Source of the DNA: Paracoccus nototheniae
Lineage (GTDB): Bacteria; Pseudomonadota; Alphaproteobacteria; Rhodobacterales; Rhodobacteraceae
Reading direction: 5' to 3'
Length of the DNA: 56,333 nucleotides
NCBI RefSeq assembly: GCF_004335005.1
Contig: NZ_RQRT01000019.1
Span: forward strand, 1-56,333
The translations under genes were made by a program, and so were the position numbers. The notes under the pieces are model-generated. The model saw only the letters and a list, made by a program, of their open reading frames with translations, had not been told where the DNA came from and searched no databases. Shown piece by piece: positions 50,692-56,333 of this stretch; position 1 is the first letter of the stretch, and every line of letters starts with the position of its first letter.

Positions 50692-52911
50692 GTGAAACCT
50701 CATCTGACAGGCGGCACCGCATGCCCGCCCGGCGGACGCGGCATGTCGGTGTTGCCCATTGCCCAGCCTTGGTCGATCCGTGCGATTCGTAGCGCGGCTG
50801 TCGCGTTGATATTGTCCGCCGTCACGGCGTCCGCAGCTGAGGAGATGCGCTTGACCTATCCCGAGACCCCCCGGACCGACGATGTCGAAACGCTGTTCGG
50901 CGTTCAGATCGCGGATCCCTTCCGCTGGCTTGAGGCCGACCCACGAGAGGATTCCACTGTCGCCGAATGGATCGATGCGCAAAACGCCGTCGCGTCGTCC
51001 TATCTGGAGACGCTGTCTGGCCGGTCGATCTTTGAACAGCGGCTGGCCCTGTTGAACCAGCACGACACTGTGATGCCGCCCGTCCGGCGCGGCGAGCGAT
51101 ACATCTTCCAGCGTCAAAGCGCGGGTGATGACCAGCCGCGCCTTATCGTACGCGAGGGGGACGACGGCTCCGAAAGCGTGCTTTTGGACCCCAACACTTG
51201 GACAGGCGATGGCACGAAGGCCTTGGCCGAATGGGACGTGTCGCCCGACGGTGATTTCGTGGCCTATGCGGTGCAGGTGGACGGCTCGGACTGGCGCAGC
51301 ATCCGCGTGATCGACACCGTCACCGGGGAGGTTCTTGACGATCATGTCGAATGGGCGCGCTTCACGACGATCGCCTGGTCCGGCGACGGCTCAGGGTTCT
51401 ACTACTCGCGCTTCCCCGCCGGAGAGAAGGGCGCCTCCTTCAACGAAGCAGTACGCGATCACGCGGTCTACTTCCACCGGCTCGGAACACCGCAGTCGGA
51501 CGATCGGCTGGTCCATGGCGGAGCGTCGGAAAAGCCGCTGCTGCATACAGCGACCGTTTCGGCCGACGGGCGCTTTCTGGTGATCTACACCTCGGCTCTG
51601 GCGGGCGGCGTGGCCGTGACAGTGACGGACCTGTCACAGGACGGCGGGCAGCCGCTGACCCTAGTCGAAAGCCATGACGATCAATGGGCGCTGGTGGGCA
51701 CAGAGGGCACGCGGCTGATCTTCTCGACGCAAATGGGCGCGCCGCGCGGCCGAGTGATGAGCATTGATTTGGCCGATCCCGAGCCCGCCTTCGCAGAACT
51801 AATTCCCGAGCGCCCCGACGCCGTACTGCGCCACGGCACGGGTATTCTGGGCAATCGGATCGTGCTGAACTACATGGTCGATGCCAAGATGGAACTGGAG
51901 CGGTTCCGCCTGGACGGCACGCCCGACGGGTCGGTGGACCTGCCCGGTGCCGGGACGGCGGCATTGTTCCACGGCGAGCCCGGCCGGAACGACGCCTACT
52001 TCCTGTTCACCAGCCACGACGTTCCGCCCACGGTCTTTCGTCTGGATGTGGCCGAGAGCCGCGTGACGCCTTGGGAAGATTCGAACCTGCCGGTGACGCT
52101 CGACGATGTCATGGTCGAGCAGCGCTTTTACGCCTCGGCCGACGGCACCCGAATCCCGATGTTCGTCATCCGCCGCGCCGACGTGACGGGTGCCGCCCCG
52201 ACGATGTTGACCGGCTATGGCGGGTACGGCATTAGCATGGTCCCGTTTTACCTGCCCGCAGCGATTGCCTGGGTCGAACAAGGCGGCGTCTATGCAGTAG
52301 CTAACATCCGTGGCGGCGGGGAGTATGGCAGTGCCTGGCACCATGCCGGGCGGCGCGAGCAGAAGCAGAACGTGTTCGACGACTTTATTGCGGCGGGCGA
52401 GTATCTGATCGCCGAAGGCATCACCGCGCCGGACGGGCTGGCCATCCAGGGGCAGTCGAACGGCGGGCTTCTGGTCGCGGCGGTCGCCAACCAGCGGCCC
52501 GACCTCTTCGCCGCCGTCCTGCCCGACGTGGGGGTGATGGACATGCTGCGGTTCGACCGCTTCACCGGCGGAGCGATGTGGATCGAGGAATACGGCAGTC
52601 CCGCCGTCGAGGATCAGTTCCGCACCCTTCTGGCCTACTCGCCCCTGCACACGATCCGCGAGGGCGCGGACTATCCCGCGATCCTTGTCACCACCGCTGA
52701 CACCGACAACCGCGTCGTTCCGGCCCATTCATTCAAATACACAGCGGCCCTTCAAGATGCAGATATCGGCGATCGGCCGCATCTGTTGCGAGTCGCTACC
52801 GGCGCGGGCCACGGGCAGGGCACGCCATTGACCATGCAGATCGCGCAGACGGCTGAGCAGTGGGCCTTCGCGGCTCGTTGGACTGGTCTCGACGTCACTT
52901 CCATGGATTAG
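50692..52911 (+). CDS. Prolyl oligopeptidase (peptidase family S9A)
   Basis: This 739-residue serine peptidase cleaves peptides after proline. It begins at GTG with AAGGAGA ideally spaced; a hydrophobic segment at about residues 31-50 (AIRSAAVALILSAVTASAAE) predicts export to the periplasm. The family start YPETPRTDDVETLFG and DPFRWLE, the seven-bladed propeller and the C-terminal hydrolase domain are present. The triad is S589 (IQGQSNGGLL), D672 (DTDNRVVPAHS) and H707 (GAGHGQGTP). RGGGEYGSAWH is also typical. Length is normal for S9A. Confidence 0.9.
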   Translation: MKPHLTGGTACPPGGRGMSVLPIAQPWSIRAIRSAAVALILSAVTASAAEEMRLTYPETPRTDDVETLFGVQIADPFRWLEADPREDSTVAEWIDAQNAVASSYLETLSGRSIFEQRLALLNQHDTVMPPVRRGERYIFQRQSAGDDQPRLIVREGDDGSESVLLDPNTWTGDGTKALAEWDVSPDGDFVAYAVQVDGSDWRSIRVIDTVTGEVLDDHVEWARFTTIAWSGDGSGFYYSRFPAGEKGASFNEAVRDHAVYFHRLGTPQSDDRLVHGGASEKPLLHTATVSADGRFLVIYTSALAGGVAVTVTDLSQDGGQPLTLVESHDDQWALVGTEGTRLIFSTQMGAPRGRVMSIDLADPEPAFAELIPERPDAVLRHGTGILGNRIVLNYMVDAKMELERFRLDGTPDGSVDLPGAGTAALFHGEPGRNDAYFLFTSHDVPPTVFRLDVAESRVTPWEDSNLPVTLDDVMVEQRFYASADGTRIPMFVIRRADVTGAAPTMLTGYGGYGISMVPFYLPAAIAWVEQGGVYAVANIRGGGEYGSAWHHAGRREQKQNVFDDFIAAGEYLIAEGITAPDGLAIQGQSNGGLLVAAVANQRPDLFAAVLPDVGVMDMLRFDRFTGGAMWIEEYGSPAVEDQFRTLLAYSPLHTIREGADYPAILVTTADTDNRVVPAHSFKYTAALQDADIGDRPHLLRVATGAGHGQGTPLTMQIAQTAEQWAFAARWTGLDVTSMD

Positions 52912-52950
52912 GCGTCAGCCGGGAACCAGCGCGTGCCAATTACCTCTGAT

Positions 52951-53853
52951 TCAGCAAGCGGCCGCGTCGATGGACTGGGCAGCAAGCAGGGCCGCGACAT
53001 GGCGCAGGGCGCGGTCCCCTGCCCGCCTCCGGTGCCAGGCAAGATGCAGGGTGAAACCCGCGACCGGGATCGGCGGTGGCAGCATGACCAGCCCCGGCGC
53101 CGCCTCTGCCACGCGCGACGGTAGCATTGCGATCCGGTCAGACTGGCGCAGCAGTTCCGGGACCATGCCGAAGGCCGGAACTACCATCCCGACACGGCGA
53201 CTGAGACCCCGCTCAGCGAACTGCAGGTCCAGCGGGCTGCGCGCCTCACCCTTCCCCGAAACGACGATATGCGGCCATTCCAGCCAACGGGCGATGTCAA
53301 AGCCGTTGATGGCCGGATGCCCGGTGCGCAGTGCGATCACATAATGCTCGTGCAGGATCTCTGTGCGACAGATGTCGGGATCGTCCCCGGGGAAAACCGA
53401 CAGCGCCATATCTGTAGTCCCGTCGATCAGAGCCGCGCGGGCCAAGCGGCCGCCCTGCCAGGGTTGGATCACCAGATCTATCCCTGGAGCGGTCTCAGCC
53501 AGCCTGGCTTGCAAAACAGTTGTCAGCAGAGCGGCAGGATAATCCGCCATCGTGATGCGTAGAGTTGCGCAGATCTGCGCGATCGGAGTGTTGGGGGGAT
53601 CGACCAGCTGCCCGATCGCCGCGAGAGCAGACTTGAGCGGGTCACGCAGCGATTGCGCTTTGGGGGTCAGGTGCATGGCGCCGCGTCCACGTACCAGCAG
53701 CGGATCGTCGAACAGGTGACGGCAGCGTTGCAGTGCTGCGGAGGCCGCAGGTTGCGACAGCCCCACACGATCTGCAGCACGGCCGACATGCGCTTCGTCG
53801 AGTAGCGCTTCCAGAATCACCAGCAAATTGAGGTCGATGGATCTTAAATTCAT
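52951..53853 (-). CDS. LysR-family transcriptional regulator (NodD/PcpR-like group)
   Basis: This 300-residue regulator begins MNLRSIDLNLLVILEALLDE, the start style of the NodD-type LysR group, with HTH VGLSQPAASAALQRCRHLFD and the effector domain thereafter. The ATG at 53853 matches the family start; upstream in-frame codons run through the promoter. It is divergent from the quinone reductase-like gene across 90 bp that include an AT-rich stretch with GATATGG, so it probably controls that gene. Confidence 0.87.
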   Translation of the reverse strand: MNLRSIDLNLLVILEALLDEAHVGRAADRVGLSQPAASAALQRCRHLFDDPLLVRGRGAMHLTPKAQSLRDPLKSALAAIGQLVDPPNTPIAQICATLRITMADYPAALLTTVLQARLAETAPGIDLVIQPWQGGRLARAALIDGTTDMALSVFPGDDPDICRTEILHEHYVIALRTGHPAINGFDIARWLEWPHIVVSGKGEARSPLDLQFAERGLSRRVGMVVPAFGMVPELLRQSDRIAMLPSRVAEAAPGLVMLPPPIPVAGFTLHLAWHRRRAGDRALRHVAALLAAQSIDAAAC

Positions 53854-53943
53854 GACGGTGATAATAGACCATATCGTAAATCGATTGGAGTGATTTTTTG
53901 CCTTGCGCCATGATCGCGCCATTCTCGAACTCTTGAGGTAAAC

Positions 53944-54510
53944 ATGACCACGACCCTTGTGCTTGTCTTTCATCCTGATTTGGCGCGCTCGCATGCAAAT
54001 GCGGCGCTGGTGCGTGCAGCCGCCACGGTGCCGGGCGTTACCGTCATCGACATGACCGCGACGCGATCAGAAGGGCCGAACGCCTTTCCGGATACAGCGG
54101 CACAAGCCGCCTTGCTGCTGGCTGCCGACCGAATTGTCCTTCAGTTTCCCCTACAATGGTATTCTACGCCTCCGTTGCTGAAGGAGTGGATGGACGTGGT
54201 CCTGACACGGATGGTCTATCTGGCCTTCGATCAGGAGGGGCGGCATTTGCGTGGCAAGCCGTTGATGATCGCCGCCACGGCGGGGAACAGGGCCAGCTCG
54301 TATCAAAGGGGTGGTGCGAACCTGATGCCGCTGAGGGATCTTCTTGCTCCACTCTGGGCTACCGCCAACCGCTGCGGACTGGTCATGGCGGAACCGTTTC
54401 TGCTTTACGAAGCCGATGAGCTGACCCCGGCCGAGCGTGACGTCGCAGCAGCCGACTATTTGGGAGCACTGGAATGCTGGATTGCCTCCACTGCTCTGGT
54501 GGAGGTTTAG
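53944..54510 (+). CDS. NAD(P)H:quinone oxidoreductase, flavodoxin-like fold (KefF/MdaB family)
   Basis: This 188-residue FMN/FAD-dependent reductase has the N-terminal strand LVLVFHPDLARSHANAAL and flavin-loop region IVLQFPLQWYSTPPLLKEWM. DVVLTRMVYLAFDQEGRHLR and KPLMIAATAGN follow. Length fits the KefF/NQO2-like group of two-electron quinone or azo reductases. It is probably induced by the divergent LysR regulator and lies 3 bp before the membrane-protein gene, so one operon. Confidence 0.83.
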   Translation: MTTTLVLVFHPDLARSHANAALVRAAATVPGVTVIDMTATRSEGPNAFPDTAAQAALLLAADRIVLQFPLQWYSTPPLLKEWMDVVLTRMVYLAFDQEGRHLRGKPLMIAATAGNRASSYQRGGANLMPLRDLLAPLWATANRCGLVMAEPFLLYEADELTPAERDVAAADYLGALECWIASTALVEV

Positions 54511-54513
54511 ACG

Positions 54514-54906
54514 ATGATGAAATGGCATGACACGCTTTGTGATCTGAAACACGGCACGCCGGTCTGGTTCACGCTTGCGGCTTGGATGCTTCCGGCCGGC
54601 ATTGGCGCGCAGTTTCTCATCGCCGGAGGAGCCATGTTTCAGGATCCACGATTCTGGGACCTGCATGGTATGCTTGGTGGACTGCTGGCCATTCCAGTGC
54701 TGATCGGAATGGTCGGGGCGATCGTCATTCGACGTCTGAGGGGTTTTGGCTGGTGGGCCGGTGTGATCTTGGCCCTCTACGGAGTGCAACTCGCACTGGC
54801 GGCGGAGGCCAAGCCTGTGCCACTCGCCTTTCATCCGTTCAACGCAGCTCTGCTCCTGTCTGCTAGCCTTGTCCAATTAGCCAAGGTCGAACGGCGGCGG
54901 GACCTG
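54514..54906 (+). pseudogene. Four-helix membrane protein (DUF6220-like), interrupted by an IS
   Basis: There are 131 codons remaining: WFTLAAWMLPAGIGAQFLIA, GMLGGLLAIPVLIGMVGAIV, WWAGVILALYGVQLALAAEA and PFNAALLLSASLVQLAKVER are the helices, with a DLHG motif (helix 2 start) as in DUF6220 proteins. The last own codon is CTG at 54904-54906; the stop TGA is the first three bases of the inserted IS. Beyond the IS the frame would continue CTG-ATA-CAC... for a few codons to the next IS. It therefore lost only its extreme C terminus and may still function. Confidence 0.6.
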
Positions 54907-54986
54907 TGAGGTAGTCCCCGAAAACTGGACACTGGCATAAGCTCGGATTTGCTGTCTGCTGATCTTCATCCCGAAGGAGATCGACG

Positions 54987-55280
54987 ATGTCGAAACGAAA
55001 GCAGCACGCGCCTGAGTTTAAGGCGAAGGTGGCACTTGAGGCGCTGAAAGGCGAGGCGACTGTGTCGGAGCTTGCCAGCCGGTTCGGCGTGCATCCGACG
55101 ATGATCAATCAATGGAAACGCGCACTGCTCGATGGCGCGTCTGGTGTCTTTGAACGCGGTGGCCGCAAGGCGCCGGTGATCGATGAGGATCAGGTCAGGG
55201 ATCTGCATGCCAAGATCGGAGAGTTGGCGGTGGCCAACTCTTTTTTGGAAAGAAAGCTCAAGCCTTGGGGCGGGACGTGA
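54987..55280 (+). CDS. IS3-family transposase OrfA
   Basis: This 97-residue helix-turn-helix protein begins MSKRKQHAPEFKAKVALEAL, then GEATVSELASRFGVHPTMIN, and ends with the leucine-zipper-like segment DLHAKIGELAVANSFLERKL. GAAGGAGA precedes the ATG. It binds the IS ends and, after a -1 frameshift in the region of TTTTTTGGAAAGAAAG (55241-55256), forms the OrfAB transposase. Confidence 0.88.
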   Translation: MSKRKQHAPEFKAKVALEALKGEATVSELASRFGVHPTMINQWKRALLDGASGVFERGGRKAPVIDEDQVRDLHAKIGELAVANSFLERKLKPWGGT

Positions 55281-56140
55281 GGCGCGGCATGGTCGAACGC
55301 GACCATCCGGACCTGTCGATCGGCCAGCAGTGCGCGCTGCTACAGGTCCCGCGATCGTCGTTCTATTACACGCCGCAGGGTGAGACGGACCATAACCTCG
55401 CGCTGATGCGGCTGATCGATGTGCAGTTCCTCGACACGCCCTTCTTCGGCGTGCGCCAGATGACGTGGCACTTGCGCAATGAAGACCATGCTGTGAACGA
55501 GAAGCGCATCCGTCGGCTGATGCGCCTGATGGGGTTGATGCCGATCTATCAGAAGCCGAACACCAGCAGGCCTGCAAAGGGGCACAAGACCTATCCATAC
55601 TTGCTGCGAGGGCTGCAAGTTAAGCGGCCAAACCAAGTCTGGTGCGTGGACATCACCTATCTGCCGATGCGTCGCGGCTTTCTCTACTTGGTGGCAATCA
55701 TGGACTGGCACACTCGCATGGTTCTGTCCTGGCGGATCTCGAACACGCTGGACGCGGACTTCTGCGTCGAGGCGCTGAACGAGGCCATCTATCGGTTCGG
55801 ACCGCCCGACATCATGAACAGCGATCAGGGATCTCAGTTCACATCGTTTGCCTGCACAGACCGCCTGCGTCGGTCCGGGATCCGCATCTCGATGGACGGC
55901 AAGGGTCGGTATCTGGACAACATCTTCATCGAGCGCTTGTGGCGCACCCTGAAATACGAGTGCGTCTATCTGCATGCTTGGGAGACCGGGTCACAGGCCC
56001 GCGCGGGTGTCCGCACATGGATGGAGTTCTACAATCACCGCCGGCCGCACAAGGCCCTTGGCGGCCGACCGCCGGCAGTGGTCTACTCACTGACAGCAGA
56101 AGCAATGCAACCCGATCAGCAGGAGCAGATCAGAGCTTAA
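55265..56140 (+). CDS. IS3-family transposase OrfB (DDE integrase core)
   Basis: About 290 residues are open from a TTG; in vivo it is probably made as a fusion to OrfA by -1 frameshifting, since its frame is open back through the slippery region. It has an HTH_21 region (RRGMVERDHPDLSIGQQCAL) and the DDE core: D in WCVDITYLP, D in MNSDQGSQFTS and E in IFIERLWRTLKYE, followed by FYNHRRPHKALGGRPP. It appears intact. Confidence 0.9.
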   Translation: MGRDVRRGMVERDHPDLSIGQQCALLQVPRSSFYYTPQGETDHNLALMRLIDVQFLDTPFFGVRQMTWHLRNEDHAVNEKRIRRLMRLMGLMPIYQKPNTSRPAKGHKTYPYLLRGLQVKRPNQVWCVDITYLPMRRGFLYLVAIMDWHTRMVLSWRISNTLDADFCVEALNEAIYRFGPPDIMNSDQGSQFTSFACTDRLRRSGIRISMDGKGRYLDNIFIERLWRTLKYECVYLHAWETGSQARAGVRTWMEFYNHRRPHKALGGRPPAVVYSLTAEAMQPDQQEQIRA

Positions 56141-56180
56141 AAAGCGCCAGATCCTGTCCAAGGAAGGGGGAGCACCTCAC

Positions 56181-56207
56181 TGATACACCGCAATCGACAC
56201 TTGGATT
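56181..56207. other. 27-bp remnant between two adjacent IS elements
   Basis: The segment starts with the CTG target duplicate and reads on in the frame of the interrupted membrane-protein gene (CTG ATA CAC CGC AAT CGA CAC TTG GAT) without a stop. It is probably the gene's original continuation, cut again by the next IS. Confidence 0.6.
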
Positions 56208-56333
56208 GGACCTGCACCGGTTTTGTTCCGGTCTTTTGAGAGCAATACTCGCCATCAAGGAGACCGGATATGGCAGCGATACACAGCGACGAGTTCAAGC
56301 GGGATGCGGTTCGCATCGCGCAAACCAGTGGCC
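56208..56333 (+). mobile_element. 5' end of an IS3-family insertion sequence (right-edge copy)
   Basis: A terminal repeat beginning TGGACCTG and ending TTCCGGTC (56208-56233) matches the reverse complement of the IS end at 100-126. The orfA start follows in the same orientation as the left-edge copy. The remainder is beyond the window. Confidence 0.8.
56270..56333 (+). CDS. IS3-family transposase OrfA, N-terminal 21 residues (partial)
   Basis: The frame reads MAAIHSDEFKRDAVRIAQTS at the window edge, the standard start of one IS3 OrfA group (HTH_8/transposase_8: SDEFKRDAV). AAGGAGA precedes the ATG. It is likely the partner of the OrfB tail seen at the left edge. Confidence 0.8.
   Translation, partial: MAAIHSDEFKRDAVRIAQTSG

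Larger units (their letters stand above)
54907..56180 (+). mobile_element. Complete IS3-family insertion sequence (1274 bp) with 3-bp target duplication
   Basis: Left end TGAGGTAGTCCCCGAAAACT and the reverse complement of the right end TGAGGTGCTCCCCCTTCCTT are imperfect inverted repeats (outer six bases identical, then TCCCC and TTGGACA-like matches). The flanks read CTG at 54904-54906 and CTG at 56181-56183, a 3-bp target-site duplication as expected for IS3 members. It carries overlapping orfA and orfB. Confidence 0.85.

Overview
The window is GC-rich DNA from an alphaproteobacterium, most likely a Paracoccus or close Rhodobacteraceae relative. The strongest clue is an aztABCD-type zinc importer with its periplasmic chaperone AztD, known from Paracoccus denitrificans, next to AapJQMP-type and tripartite tricarboxylate (TctCBA) transporters. 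There are no rRNA, tRNA, CRISPR, replication or partition genes. Both edges lie inside the same kind of IS3-family insertion sequence in the same orientation, so this looks like an IS-bounded accessory segment (plasmid, chromid or genomic island) or a contig broken at a repeat.

Left third (0.5-18.3 kb), carbon catabolism. A peptide/opine-type ABC importer (five genes) runs with an alpha/beta hydrolase, and convergent to it lie an enolase-superfamily dehydratase and an FCD-type GntR regulator. TGTNNNACA sites in all three promoter regions suggest one small regulon. Next come a NIPSNAP protein, TctCBA, a ThDP enzyme, a DapA-like aldolase/lyase and a second GntR regulator. Then come alpha-ketoglutarate-semialdehyde dehydrogenase and 5-dehydro-4-deoxyglucarate dehydratase (KdgD), the two-step route from a dehydrated aldarate to alpha-ketoglutarate.

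Middle left (18.7-24.8 kb): a LysR regulator divergent from a cystathionine beta-lyase-like PLP enzyme followed by an AapJQMP polar amino-acid ABC importer, probably uptake plus C-S cleavage of a sulfur amino acid.

Middle (25-40.2 kb), a metal-homeostasis island. It holds a zinc-type ArsR repressor with a His-rich tandem-repeat protein, and an RcnR/DmeR-like sensor with a DmeF-like cation-diffusion exporter. It continues with a CobW GTPase coupled to a WD40-like protein, a DUF1636 protein with a FecCDE/BtuF-like ABC importer, and aztABCD. A second, diverged and inverted aztABC copy follows. Zur-box-like palindromes precede the starvation genes. Decay is striking: one cobW is frameshifted by a 13-bp tandem duplication, the other has two amber codons (one replacing the Walker A lysine), and aztC copy 2 has lost its 3' end, including a predicted zinc ligand.

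Right third (40.2-56.3 kb): an Rrf2/MFS/methyltransferase group, several LysR regulators with oxidoreductases and hydrolases, a two-component system, a small lipoprotein, a prolyl oligopeptidase and a methionine aminopeptidase. It also holds two more broken genes (an SDR with an internal deletion, and an esterase with a 1-nt frameshift that removes the catalytic histidine region). The segment ends with a complete IS3-family element inserted in a small membrane-protein gene, 27 bp before another IS begins.
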